Origin: Begonia masoniana | Taxonomy: Eukaryota; Streptophyta; Magnoliopsida; Cucurbitales; Begoniaceae | Direction: 5' to 3' | Assembly: GCA_022432975.1 (NCBI GenBank) | Contig: CM039514.1 | Coordinates: forward strand, 12,322,810 to 12,386,809 | DNA length: 64,000 bases | Position numbers and translations under genes: made by a program | Notes under the pieces: model-generated | Databases searched by the model: none | Seen by the model: only the letters and a program-made list of their open reading frames with translations | What the model was told of the DNA's origin: nothing | Shown here: piece by piece, positions 35,344 through 47,590 of the stretch | How the letters are laid out: the number at the start of each line of letters is the position of its first letter | Numbering within the stretch: the stretch's first letter is position 1

Positions 35344-35595
35344 AAAATAATAATAATAAAAAAAAAATAACATGACATTTACCGTTTTGCCCTCCCATAA
35401 ATTCAACCCCTCTGAAACTCTGCTAAATCCCGTTCTTTGTCCGTTAATTTTATATAAGTTGCCCCTCATCTCACCCTCGGTCTAACTCCTCCACCGAAAC
35501 TTCCAAGAAATAATTAATTAATCCAATAACTAATATAACTTAAATTAATTAAATCTAAAGCAAAACACATTGAGGAAAAATTCTCGGGTGTTACA

Positions 35596-36577
35596 ATGAA
35601 TATGAATGACATCATTCTTGAACTTGATATCTAATGCGTAGTTGCCCTCTCACCGCTTAAATATTAAATCAGTCTTCTTAAGTTTTGTGACACTCGCAAT
35701 AGAGTGGACTGTAATAAGAGTTTGTACTCAATCTTTGCATCCATATCATTAAAAAATACACATGTAAAATTTAGTCAAATTCTCAACATATATAGAATAT
35801 GCTTCGTGTTAACGTTAAATATATGTGTAGTCGAAGTGTATTGTTTGTTAATGTATGAAAGTGAACATTGGTGGCAGATGTCATTAGAAGTATTTTCGCA
35901 CTCATGACGGCTTCGTACAAATTTCAAGGATAAACAATGGTATCTGGTTTTCGAGCAAATCTAGGTCATGACAAATACACCCAAACGCGTAGAGGTTTAC
36001 ACTTGTAAGTATTTTAAAATGAGAATTTTCATGTACATATTCATTGTCATCACCTAAAGTTTCACAATCATTACTATTGATTTCTAATATAACATTGATA
36101 TTTGTTTGAAATTTGAAGTGATGTCTGTGAATATGCACATGAATATTCTTATTTTGCAATACTTATAAAGTTTGTAAATTAGCTTCTAGTAGGACATTAT
36201 GATTTGTATGATTATTTATTTATTTATGTTTGTAATACTTATAAACGCCACTCTTACTTTTTACAACGAAATTGTCGAGGAGGAAACTGAAGAAGTCATT
36301 GAAAGATTAATTCAGCTTGACAGACTAGTTACTATCTTCCAATCAAAAATGGTTTCTACTGTATTAGCTTATGAGCATTACAACATCTTAAGGTTGTAAA
36401 AATTCTGAAAAACATAGATTTAAAGACTTTCACCCATATGTATTTTTATAGCCGAGACTACAATGGGAACCAACACGTAGAGAGTATATTCTAAAATGAG
36501 AATTTTCATGTGCATATTCAAATTTATCACCTGAAGTTTTAAATAAATGTAAATATCATACAAGAAGTCAATCTATG
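35596..36577 (-). pseudogene. Second DUF247 relic with an internal duplication
   Basis: On the minus strand 35890-36160 reads ...CICHDLDLLENQIPLFILEI, the DUF247 core again, preceded by DNEYVHENSHFKILTS. The stretch TAAAATGAGAATTTTCATGT with its surroundings recurs at about 36015 and 36490, so part of the relic is duplicated about 475 bp apart. The remaining bases (35596-35880, 36170-36440) show only short open frames that I do not recognise. It is a separate copy from the relic at 15650-28187 and lies in the opposite orientation. Confidence 0.5.
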
Positions 36578-37467
36578 TGCTGGGAAAAATAACAAAACTT
36601 CGGCGGAAACGATGATAATAATACCACCGCTATAAAACATGGAAAGTACTGATCAGGATAATTCATAGGAAAGAATGCTCTTGGCAATCTCCTTAAACAG
36701 AATTACATTTCTAAGTAAGTTCCTAGGAAAGGCTGGAGGGACACAAATGGTCCACTAAAATTTCTGTCTCCTAGACAGAACTTACTTACACAGTACAATT
36801 ACACCAATAACCAAACGGTACGAGAAACGATAGGAGATGCGATCCGAAAAATACCTAGAATATTTTCCAGCGCTGTAAGATTATAACAGCTAAGAGGTAA
36901 GAGAAATAATGATTAAAATGAACACTGAGAATTTTATGTAGAAAACCAAATCGGGAAAAAAAATCACAGGGACCGAGTCCAGAAAGATCTCACTATGAAA
37001 AATAGGATTTACAATATTTCTCTAGATATCGAATATTCTAGAAAATATTCACTAAGAGAAATCACCGCTCTTAGAACTCTCAATGTGCACAAAAGCACCA
37101 CGCCTATTTTTCTCTCAGACTCTTTCTTTTATCTCCCTAAAAAATAATCATCACTATATTTCTCTTCCTCTTCACTCAAAAGTGATTTTCTTCGTCGCTC
37201 TTGGATAGAAGATTTCACTTCTTTCGGATGCTCTTCGAAGTTCAGGCCTTTATTTATAGATCCTATGAAGGAACACATTCCTTAAAATAAGGAATGTGAA
37301 CAGCCTCAATTGAAGGCAGCAAAACCTTCTTCTTTTTCATTTTCAACATCTCATTAAATGACATGTTTGTTGTAGCCACCGAAAAAAGGAGGTATTCTTC
37401 TCCTTCTCCAATTTTTCAATGAAAAATTAAATGAGGAGATCCATCATCATAAAGGAGGGATCTCACA
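36578..37467 (-). repeat. 3' LTR of copia element 2
   Basis: 890 bp. It matches 42850-43658 plus 47003-47071 with many small differences (for example TGCTGGG against TGTTGGG at the end), so the element is not young. Confidence 0.92.
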
Positions 37468-40104
37468 AATCTCCATCTCCCGACTTATGATGAGATATCT
37501 TCAATCATGCTGAGCCTATATAGAATTCGTGTTTATTTCTTTGTAAAGCCTTTGTAAAGTACTTGATTGTTGTCCAACACATCTTGTATCCAATGATACT
37601 TGATATCTATGTACTTTGACTTCGAATGAAAGCTCGAGTTCTTGCTTAAATGAATAACACTTTGATTGTCTCAATACAAGATATACTTATATTGTTTATG
37701 ACCCAATTCTGTAAGAAATTTTTGCATCCACAAAATTTCTTTACAGACTTCTGTAGCAGCCATAAACTCAGCTTCTGTCGTAGATAATATAACTGAACCT
37801 TGTCTCTTAGATTTCCATGACACAGCTCCCCCTCCAAAAGTAACCAAATACCCTGATGTTGATTTTCTGGAGTCAATCTCCCCAGCCATGTCTACATCAG
37901 TATAGCCTACCAACAAAGGCTTCTCACTTCCAAAACACACATTGAATTCTGAAGTACCTTTAAGATACCTAATAATCCACTTCACCGCATTCCAATGCTC
38001 TCTGCCTGGATTTGTTAGAAATTGGCTGACTACTCCAACAAAATGTGAAATATCAGGTCTCGTACAAACCATGACATACATCAGGCTGCCAACTATTGAG
38101 GCATATAGAATTCTTTGCATTTATGTTTTTCCTTCTTCAGTGGAAGGACTTTGTTCGGAAGTAAGTTTGAACTGTTTAGCAAGAGGAGTGCTGATCGGCT
38201 TTGCCTTATCCATATAGAATCGGTTGAGAACTTTCTTGATATATTTCTCCTATGATAGCCATAATTTTCCATTATTTCTATCATGAGAGATTCTCATACC
38301 AAGTATCTATTTTGCCGGTCCTAAGTCTTTCATGGCAAAAGACTTGTTAAGTTCATTCTTCAACTTAGCAGTCTTTTCTCTGTCTAGACCCATAATCAGC
38401 ATGTCGTCGACATAAAGTAGGAAGATTATAAATGTACAATCCGTGAATTTTTTCACAAATACACAATGGTCTGAGGAAGTTTTCTTGTATCCTTGATTTC
38501 CCATAAAGAAATCAAACTTCTTGTATCATTGTCTTGGGGCTTACTTTAATTCATACAAACTTTTCTTCAATTTACACACCAAATGTTCCTTTCCATTGAC
38601 AACAAGCCCTTCTAGTTATTCCATGTAAATCTCTTCCTCTAATTCATCATACAAGAAGGCAGTCTTCACATCGAGTTGCTCGATCTCCAAATCAAGACTT
38701 GAGGCCAATCCAAGTACCACTCGTATGGATGACATTTTCACTACCAGTGAAAATTTTTTCTCAAAGTCAACCCCCTTCTTCATTCCAAAGCCTTTTATGA
38801 CCAGTCGTGCCTTATACTTTGATTGTGAATTTTCGTCTTTGAGTCTGTATACCCATTTGTTCTTGAGTGTCTTTCTCCCCTTAGGAAGCTGAACCAACTC
38901 ATAAGTAAGATTCTCATGCAATGATCTCATCTCATCTTGCATCGCATCCAACTAGTCCTTCTTTTATTGATGCTCCATAGCTTCCTTATAGCACTCAGGT
39001 TCATCACCGTCAGTGATCATCACATACTCGTTCACAAAGTATTTTCTTAATGGTCAACGATCTCTTGTTGACCTCCTTAAATTTGGTTCTGCAACTGATT
39101 CAGAAGAAACCTCTATTTTTCTTTAGTCAACATCATCAGCTACTTGGTTACTAGATTCCCCAGCATCTCCCCCGTCAAAAGTTGATTCCTCCATACCAAC
39201 TCTTACTGGATGCTCATTAGTGACATCTTTCTCCTTGTCGTCAATGGTCTGATCTTCAAAGAAGACAACAACTCGACTTCTGACAATTTTCTTGTCAACT
39301 GGATCCCAAAACCTATATCTGAATGCATCACTTCCGTATCCTAGAAATATGCATTCCTTAGCTTTGCTGTCTAGCTTGGACCTCTCATCTTTAGGAATAT
39401 GGACGAATGATCTATATCCAAACACATTTAGATGTTTATAAGAGACATCTTTTGTTGTCCATAGTCTGTTTGTCACTTCTCCACTCAGAGGTGTTGATGG
39501 AGACAAGTTGATGATATTTACTGCAGTATTCATTGCTTCTCCCCAAAATATTTTGGGGAGTTTTGAATGTGATAACATGCACCATATCTTCTCCACAATA
39601 GTTCTGTTCATTCTTTCTGCAATGTCATTTTTGTTGCGGAGTCTTTGGAACAGATCTTTCGTGCCTGATTCAGTGCATCTTGTAATATTCATCGAATGAT
39701 CCCATATATTCACCACCATTGTCAGTGTGAATGCATTTTAACTTCTTTCTAGTTTCTCGCTTTGTGAAAGCATGAAACTGTTTGACAACGTTAAACACCT
39801 CATCTTTGGTTTTGAGTGCATAAACCCAAACTTTCCTTGAGTGATCATCAATAAATGTGACTATGTATTAGGCACCTCATAACGTTTTCGTTGACATGGG
39901 ACCACAGACATCTGAGTAAACAACTTCCAATACGTCTGGCTTCCTTGATGCAAAATTCTTCTGAAAGGAAACTCTGTGTTGTTTTCCTGCCAAACAATGA
40001 ACACAACTTGGCAGAGGTTCATCTTTGAGATATGAATCTTTTGTCAAGCAGTCGAAGTCCTTTCTCGCTTATGTGACCAAACTGTTTGTGTCATAACTCA
40101 ATAT
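37468..40104 (-). pseudogene. Copia element 2: integrase, RT and RNaseH
   Basis: In minus order: the region before integrase (HKQFGHISEKGLRLLD, ~40070, with a stop for the Trp before it), the integrase with DVCGPM (~39900), IHTDNGGEYMG (~39710) and NRTIVEKIWCMLSHS (~39590), the RT start (NKWVYRLKDENSQSKYKARL, ~38830), a YVDDML box (~38400), then RNaseH from VGSLMYVMVCTRPDISHFVG (~38085) to EAEFMAATEVCKEILWM (~37720) and CDNQSV near 37660. Stops and shifts occur between the blocks. Order and motifs match Tnt1-type polyproteins. Confidence 0.92.
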
Positions 40105-40109
40105 ACGAG

Positions 40110-41596
40110 TGTTGCGAAAAATCCTACGCAAGTGAACGTGTTGCAAAAGTAATAAAGTGTATAAATATGAGTCGAACCCACGATGACTAATTTCACTAAT
40201 TATCAAACACAATTAATTCTGATTTATAATGAATACGAAACTTCTATAATCTTGATTTAAAATAAAATTGCAAAGTACTTAAATTAAACAGCAGAAATTA
40301 AATGAGGTTTAGAATGTAATGAAAAAGTTTTAGGGTTTCCGATTTCACCTAAATTAATCCTATTTAATCTTCCTAATCCAAATCATTACTTTTTATTTCT
40401 ATATGTTGATGGCAATTTCACAAAACTATTTATCAATCTCTCTCGAGTAATGATAAAATTATTCAACTAACGAATTATTACCTCTCGGTCTCTAATCTTG
40501 AGAATTAATTGAATACATTAAGAATGAGAAATTAAATTACCACATGAATGCATTAGCTATCTCTAGTCTAACATCATTTTCATGGTAAATTATTCAGTGC
40601 ATGATTATTTGTTACCTCTCGGTCTCAAAACAATCCTACGAACATGCTTTTGGTGATCAAGCAATCACAAGCATTAAAAATAGAATAGATTACTTAAAAC
40701 AATTACGAAACAAAAAATCAATAACTTAAATTAAAAAAAAACTAAATATTCATAATCCGGCTACATCGTAGCCCTAGAAAAAGTTTAGTTCATACTAAAG
40801 TAACGGAAACAAATAGAATAAATAGAGATATTCATAATAGAAAAGAGAAGGAGAAGGAAAAACTAGGGTTGTCGATTCGAATTCTCCTTTCCCGATGCTC
40901 TCGCTCAGTTCCGGTTTCCATCTCTGTCTTCGAATTTGTTGTCTCTCTCTGTCTCTGGCCTCTATTGCCTTTTTTAATCTAATGTTTTTTTTTTTCTTGA
41001 TCGATGGCCCAGATTAAACCTCAAAGAAATTAAATCGCACAGCCAATCGATCACAGTACAAGAGTCGACCGATCTGCTGTCTTTCTGCCCATAAGAATGA
41101 ATGTCTCCGCTTTAGCCGATCGATCGCCGAAATGTAGCCGATCGATCGGCTATGCCTTTGCCTTTGTCTTTGTGTAATAGCTTCAGCCGATCGATCGCCT
41201 AGATGTGGGCGATCGATCGGCAACTCTTCTGCATTCTCTATTCTTCTCCTCATTAGTCGATCAATCGCCTAGATGTAACCGATCGATTAGCTATACTTCT
41301 GTCTTCGTTTACTTATCATAGCTTTAGCTGATCGATCGGCAACTTCTCTACCAAAACAACTTCGTCTTTTTTTCAGCCGATCGATCGCCTACATTGTGGC
41401 CGATCGATCGGCAAGTCCTTTGCATATATTTTTGTCCTTCTTATTTTCTATCCCAGATCGAATTTTCAAAATCGGTCATTCTTCAATTTCTCTACACACT
41501 TACACCAAAGTTATTAGAATCATTCACATACTTAAGTAAAGCTTATCAAATCAAGTATAAAAAAGTACAATAAAGTGTGTAAAATACACACTTATC
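40110..41596. mobile_element. Solo LTR of an unrelated family, ACGAG duplication
   Basis: 1487 bp with TGTTGCG...TTATCA ends, flanked by ACGAG at 40105-40109 and 41597-41601. It splits copia element 2 between protease and integrase. It has no similarity to the TGTAAC...GTTACA families. It contains ~40-bp units with CCGATCGATCGCC and CGATCGATCGGC (41090-41415). Orientation is not certain; TGATAAGTGTGTATTTTACA at the right end may be its true start, giving minus. Confidence 0.9.
41090..41415. repeat. GCCGATCGATCG palindrome units
   Basis: Pairs of GCCGATCGATCGCC and GGCGATCGATCGGC-type sites, spaced 10-20 bp, are repeated about five times with ~60-bp spacers. Neighbouring sites can pair with each other. 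Same core as 24540-24810. Confidence 0.85.
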
Positions 41597-41601
41597 AACG
41601 A

Positions 41602-42849
41602 GTCATCTTAGGCAGCATTTACCGATCCTTCCTTCACAGTCACTTGAGTCACATACAAGTTAAACTCTTTGATCCCTTTCGCTATGTTTAGCGAACATTT
41701 GTTGAGCTCCCATTTACCGCTAGCAAACTTGCTTTTGTAGCCAGTCTCATCAAGAGCACCAATTAATATTGGATTTAATCTAATATCCAGAACATGTCTG
41801 ACATATTTAAGCACCAACTCACATCTTGTGTTGGTCTAGATACAAATATTCCATTTTTCAATTATTTTGAAAACTTGACTATTCTCCATTTTGACAATGT
41901 CAAAATCACTGCTGATGTAAGATGAAAAATATTCCACTTTTGAAGTAATAAGATAAGATGCTCCAGAATCACACACTCAACATGATTCATTCATCGTGAT
42001 GTTGACAGCATCTTCGCATACAATAACATCTTCACCCTCAGAGACAGTTCCAGTCATACTCTTCATTTCTCCTTTAGCACATTCTGTGCCTTATTCTTTC
42101 TTCAATTTCCAATAATTCTTTTTCATCTAGTCCATCTTGCCACAATGATAGCACTTGATTCCCTTTTGCTTTTCGACTTTGATCTTCCTGACATGCTGGC
42201 TCTAGAGGCCCCACGTTCTATTGATCTCTCTCTCTCGTTACTGATAAAGCCTCCACACAGGACTGCTCCTTGTTTTTTCGCCTACTTTCTTCGTCAAGAA
42301 TGGCGGCTGCAATATCATTGAACATCAATATTGTTTTTGCAGTACCATTGAGCAAATTTACGAAGAAGTGATTGTATGAATCTGACAAACTTTGAAGTAA
42401 AAGTTCAGCTCTTTCATTTTTGTCGATTTTGTGCTCCATTGCTGTAAGTTGAGAAAATAATGTATTGAGAGTATTGACGTGGTCTGTCAATGTTGTAGAT
42501 TCTGATATTCGAAAGGTATATAATTTTCTTTTCAAGAAAATTTTATTATACCACGACTTCTTCTCGTACAATTTTATCAATGTATCTCAGATCTGTCTTG
42601 CCATTACCATTTCTGAGATACTTGACAAAATTTCATATGCTAGAGTAAGATGCAAAATGGTCATTTCATCATCATCAGCTTTGTTTTATTTCTCGTCTTC
42701 AACGTTCGTCGGCCTGTCGCTGATGGCCATGACATAACCATCTCTTTGCAATAGCGCCTTCATTTTTAATTTCCACATAGAGAAATCATTTCCGTTGAAT
42801 TTTTGAATTTCAATCTTTTCTGCCATAATAACCTCGCTCTGATACCACT
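41602..42849 (-). pseudogene. Copia element 2: gag and protease
   Basis: Gag begins near 42825 (MAEKIEIQKFNG) and continues through the UBN2-type region (IKLYEKKSWYNKIFLKRKLY and LNTLFSQLTAMEHKID, 42580-42420), a zinc knuckle start CYHCGKM near 42150 whose second half is damaged by a stop, and a protease with VCDSGASYLI near 41965. Further on, the frame 41817-41608 runs to VKEGSVNAA before the solo LTR. Stops are present. Confidence 0.88.
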
Positions 42850-44309
42850 TGTTGGGAAAAAAAACGAAACTTCGGCGGGAACGATGATAATAATACCACC
42901 GCTGTAAAACGTGGAAAATACTGATCAGAATAATTCACAGGAAAGAATGCACTTGGCAATCTCCTTAAACAGAATTACATTTCCAAGTAAGTTCCCAGGA
43001 AAGGCTGGAGGGACATAAACGGTCCACTTAAATATCAGTCTCCTAGACAGAACTTACTTACACAGTACAATTACACCACTAACCAAGCAGTACGAGAAAC
43101 AATAGCATATGCGATCTGAAAAATACCTAGAATATTTTCCAGTGCCGTAAGATTATAACGGCCAAGAGGTAAGATAAATAATGGCTAAAATGAACACTGA
43201 GAATTTTACGTGAAAATTCAAATCGGGAAAAAATCAGTCCAGAAATATCTCACTATGAAAAATAGGATTTATAATATTTTTCTAGATATCGAATATTGTA
43301 AAAAATATTTACTAAGAGAAATCACCACTTTTAGAACTCTCAATGTGCACAAAAGCACCACGCCTATTTTTCTCTCAGACTCTTTCTTTTCTCTCCCTAA
43401 AAAATAATCATCACTATATTTCTCTTCATCTTCACTCAAAAGTGATTTTTTTCGTCTCTCTTGGATAGAAGATTTCACTTCTTTGGAGGCTCTTCGAAGT
43501 TCCTTCAGGCCTCTATTTATAGAGCCTCTAAAAGATCACATTCCTTAAAATAAGGAATGTGAACAGCCGCAATTGAAGACGGCGAAACCTTTTTCTTTTT
43601 CAATTTCAACATCTCATTAAATGAGATGTTTTTTGTAGCCACCGAAAGAAGGTATTCTTGTAACGCCCCCGAACCCACCCTGGCTCGGTGCGCTACTTTG
43701 CTAACCAGTCCCGCGTTAAAACATAATTTTCTTAAACCCCAAATCATAAAACTAAACTGACACAGCTGAATTTAAAACTAAATCTCTCAAAACTCTCTTA
43801 CGTCATACCTAGCTGCCTAGACTCACTAATTCCCTTCTCCTAACCATGAAGCACCACGGCGTCCTTTCCGAAAATTTCGGCAAAGTAACGCCTGTAAATG
43901 GCGCCTCCAAAATACTAGGTACCTGCAACTAAATACATTCCCAACAAATCCAGAATATTCCTAACCATCTAACCAACCTACGAAATCTCCAAATAGCAGT
44001 AAAGAGGAAAACTGAAATACTAACATCTCTAACTGAAGAAAGTCCACAGTACAGGGCGACACGTCACCCTTAACTATGACTATATACATCAACGACCAAT
44101 AGCTATACCGTAACTCTCAAAACATCAACCGAAAGACAACTCTACAAACCATCAAAATAAAAGTAAATTATACACGACCCCAAAAATACTGTTCCACTCT
44201 CGTCTTTCCAAAGACCATGGTCGAGGCGCCCGACAACTGCCCGCACCGGCATACAGCGTACATCAACGACTGCGTCCCAATCCTAGCTTTCCTCGTAGCT
44301 CTAACCTGT

Positions 44310-45770
44310 ACATTGCCCGCACCGAAGTGCCTTACTCTTTAACCAACTACCAACACGACAACACAACCGACAATGCAACACAACAACCCGACTTAACATA
44401 ACACGACAACACAACCGACAATGCAACACAACAACCCGACTTAACATAACACGACAACACAACCGACAATGCAACACAACAACCCGACTCAACACAACAA
44501 CCCGACTTAACATAACACGACAACACAACCGACAATGCTAGTTGCCCGCACCCGAAAGGATGCCTTACTCATTGCCCGCACCGAAGTGCCTTACACATTG
44601 CCCGCACCGAAGTGCCTTACACATTGCCCGCACCGAAGTGCCTTACACATTGCCCGCACCGAAGTGCCTTACTCTTTAACCAACTACCAACACGACAACA
44701 CGACCACAATGCAATACAATACCACAATGCAACTCAACAACCCGACTTAACATAACACGACAACACAACCGACAATGCAACACAACAACCCGACTTAACA
44801 TAACACGACAACACAACCAACAATGCTAGTTGCCCGCACCCGAAAGGATGCCTTACTCATTGCCCGCACCGAAGTGCCTTACACATTGCCCGCACCGAAG
44901 TGCCTTACTCTTTAACCAACTACCAACACGACAACACGACCACAATGCAATACAATACCACAATGCAACTCAACAACCCGACTCAACACAACACGACAAC
45001 ACAACCGACAATGCAACACAACAACCCGACTTAACATAACACGACAACACAACCGACAATGCTAGTTGCCCGCACCCGAAAGGATGCCTTACTCATTGCC
45101 CGCACCGAAGTGCCTTACACATTGCCCGCACCGAAGTGCCTTACACATTGCCCGCACCGAAGTGCCTTACACATTGCCCGCACCGAAGTGCCTTACTCTT
45201 TAACCAACTACCAACACGACAACACGACCACAATGCAATACAATACCACAATGCAACTCAACAACCCGACTCAACACAACAACCCGACTTAACATAACAC
45301 GACAACACAACCGACAATGCAACACAACAACCCGACTTAACATAACACGACAACACAACTGACAATGCTAGTTGCCCGCACCCGAAAGGATGCCTTACTC
45401 ATTGCCCGCACCTAAGTGCCTTACACATTGCCCGCACCGAAGTGCCTTACACATTGCCCGCACCGAAGTGCCTTACTCTTTAACCAACTACCAACACGAT
45501 AACACGACCACAATGCAATACAATACCACAATGCAACTCAACAACCCGACTCAACACAACACGACAATACAACCGACAATGCAACACAACAACCCGACTT
45601 AACATAACACGACAACACAACCGACAATGCTAGTTGCCCACACCCGAAAGGATGCCTTACTCATTGCCCGCACCTGAGTGCCTTACACATTGTCCGCACC
45701 GAAGTGCCTTACACATTGCCTGCACCGAAGTGCCTTACTCTTTGACCAACTACCAACACGACAATGCAGC
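44310..45770. repeat. Two-level tandem array in LTR B4
   Basis: Two unit types alternate: 27-bp units CATTGCCCGCACCGAAGTGC plus CTTACA, and ~48-bp units with AACACGACAACACAACCGAC. They are organised in higher-order blocks marked by ATGCTAGTTGCCCGCACCCG at 44535, 44823, 45059, 45365 and 45627 (spacing 236-306). Open frames here are repeat artefacts. Confidence 0.93.
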
Positions 45771-46699
45771 TATGCGTATCTAACGTGCTTTATATCATGA
45801 TGCATGCTTCAAAGAAAGGCAATAACAATAAAACCTACCGTTCTATGGTGTAGGCCCGAAGGCGAAAGAACATTACCCACTACTTACCTGTCGTCCTAGC
45901 TCGCTGAGGATACTCGATTACCTGTCCACCTACGGCTCTACGTACGACAAATATTCACACTTCATTAAATCAAACTAACATTCACCCATTTACTCTCAAA
46001 CTACTATCTCTAGCATAATTCAACTAAAACCTAATTAAACGGGCCACTAATTTGGGTTCGGTAAAAACCGACCCAAAACTTCAAACGTGCATAACTTTTG
46101 CGTCGGATATCGGAATCGAACAATTCCAGCGGCCACGTACTCCTCTAATAGTCTATTTTAACATGCCAAAAGGAATTTTAAAACAAATGACTGTAGCTAG
46201 GTCAAAATGGCAAAAACCCGAACTGCCCCTTAACCCGAAATTTCCCCTTTTCTAATTTTTCATCAATTCTCATCTAAATCCTCACCAATCAACTACCCTA
46301 ACATCCAATTAACATAATCTAACGAAAAATCAAGGTTTCACACAAGAAACCCGAAGCTCAGAGAAATGGGGTTCTCAGATTTTGACTCAATCCGAGCTCC
46401 CTGTTCCTCGGCAATCTTTGCTGGTGTTGAGCTCGGCAATCAGGCGCTAAGGGCAGCCAAAAACAACCGGTGATCGGAGCTCTAGCAGCTCGGCGATCCC
46501 CAGCACAGACCGAACACCAAAACAGAGCAAAAACCAACTTACCGGGTCAGTTAGTGCGCGGAGTCGGCCGGAAATGCTAGCCCATGGTTCGCCGCCGTCG
46601 TCTGGCCTGAGACCGTCGGAAATCGTCGGTGAACAGCGCCGCGTCGCCTCCCCCTCTCCCATGTTCTCCTCTCAGCCGTCGGACTCGAGCTCGAACACA

Positions 46700-46731
46700 A
46701 ACAACAGAATGGTTAAAACCATTATGTTGTT
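46700..46731. other. Hairpin at the predicted leader start of LTR B4
   Basis: Stem AACAACAGAATGGTT against AACCATTATGTTGTT, 14 of 15 pairs, with a two-base loop, next to an AT-rich microsatellite (46731-46795). Position matches the hairpins of LTRs B2 and B3 but the sequence does not. Confidence 0.7.
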
Positions 46732-47071
46732 TTAATTATTATTAATAGTAATAATATATAATAATAATAATAATAATAATACTAATATTAATTCCTACTA
46801 AAACATTAATATGCCGTTTTGCTTTCTCGTTTTCGACCATTCGAATTTCGTTAAATCTCGTAAATTATACATTTTCCTATATTGATCCTCACCCCGTACC
46901 CGGCTTAATTTCTCCAATTAAAATACCCGAACATAAATCTAATCTAGATAATTCTAAGATCCATAATTTAAATAAATCTAAATTCGTGGGTGTTATAATT
47001 CTTCTCCTTCTCCAATTTTTCAATGAAAAATTAAATGAGGAGGTCCCTCATCATAAAGGAGGGACCTCACA

Positions 47072-47479
47072 CGCTGATGTCTCTTTTTGTCATCCATTTT
47101 TTTATTGGTTTTACCTTAATTTTACATGTACTTTCTCAAAGAGTTTACACATTGTATATCGCACAATGTGAAGTATACAGAAAGGAAAATACAATTCAAC
47201 ATTTTATTTGAAAGTAAAATATTGTTTATTTAGTTGTGAAATAATGCACAAGATGGATTTTTGTCATTTGAGTACTAACTTTATGGAAAGTTCAACAAAT
47301 ATTTGTCTTGTAGCTCCATCAAATGATGCAATGAATACTTAAAAGTTCATCAAATAAGTTGTTGAAATCTTCTTAAACTAGAAAAATGACATGATCAAAA
47401 TGATTGAATATGTTATGAAATTTGAATTACCATAGCATAGGTAAGGATTCTTACCGCCATCTTTTGCCTTTACCTTTCG

Positions 47480-47516
<37 letters not shown>

Positions 47517-47590
47517 ATTTTTGCATGAGGATTCAGTCACTAGGAGATCTTGTAATTACAAATATAAAACACATTCACAAATCAAATTAC
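47072..47590. repeat. Third copy of the ~420-bp unit, then poly(A)
   Basis: 47072-47290 resembles the duplicated unit at 28330-29150 (ACACATTGTATATCGCACAA and GTCATTTGAGTACTAA segments). A run of 31 A lies at 47483-47513. No open frame. Confidence 0.65.

Larger units (their letters stand above)
29157..35595 (-). mobile_element. Solo LTR family B (B3), split by a nested solo LTR
   Basis: Outer pieces 29157-30261 and 33961-35595 together make one family B LTR (TGTAACGCCCCCGAACCC ... CTCGGGTGTTACA), minus orientation. The inner LTR (30262-33955) sits in its tandem array. The flanks are GCATG on the left and ATGAA on the right, so no target duplication is visible: the ends may come from different insertions or have been rearranged. 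Arms at ~29804-29818 (CCTACACCACAGAAC) and ~34438-34452 pair at all 15 positions, three of them G-U. Confidence 0.85.
43659..46997 (-). mobile_element. Solo LTR family B (B4) with higher-order array
   Basis: 3339 bp flanked by ATTCT (43654-43658 and 46998-47002). It starts TGTAACGCCCCCGAACCC and ends GGGTGTTATA (terminal C changed to T). The left arm GTTCTATGGTGTAGG is at ~45839-45853; the matching arm and the acceptor region are missing, apparently replaced by the expanded array. A hairpin lies at 46700-46731. Confidence 0.94.
36578..47071 (-). mobile_element. Ty1/copia element 2 (Tnt1-like) with two nested solo LTRs
   Basis: LTRs at 36578-37467 and 42850-47071 (the latter split by a solo LTR) begin TGTGAG and end CCCAGCA or CCCAACA on the minus strand. 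The primer site AAGTGGTATCAGAGCG lies just inside 42850, followed by the Gag start MAEKIEIQKFNG (~42825). The flanks CTATG and CGCTG agree at only three of five positions, so the target duplication is decayed. Without the nested LTRs it is about 5.6 kb. Confidence 0.93.
42850..47071 (-). repeat. 5' LTR of copia element 2, split by solo LTR B4
   Basis: Outer parts are 42850-43658 and 47003-47071; the inner solo LTR is 43659-46997 with ATTCT on both sides. Joined, the outer parts are about 880 bp, matching the left LTR. Confidence 0.93.

Noticed and set aside
44310..45602. Several open frames of 69-77 codons with repeated His-Cys-Pro motifs
   Set aside because: They arise from the tandem array; the same frame repeats with each block and has no other support.
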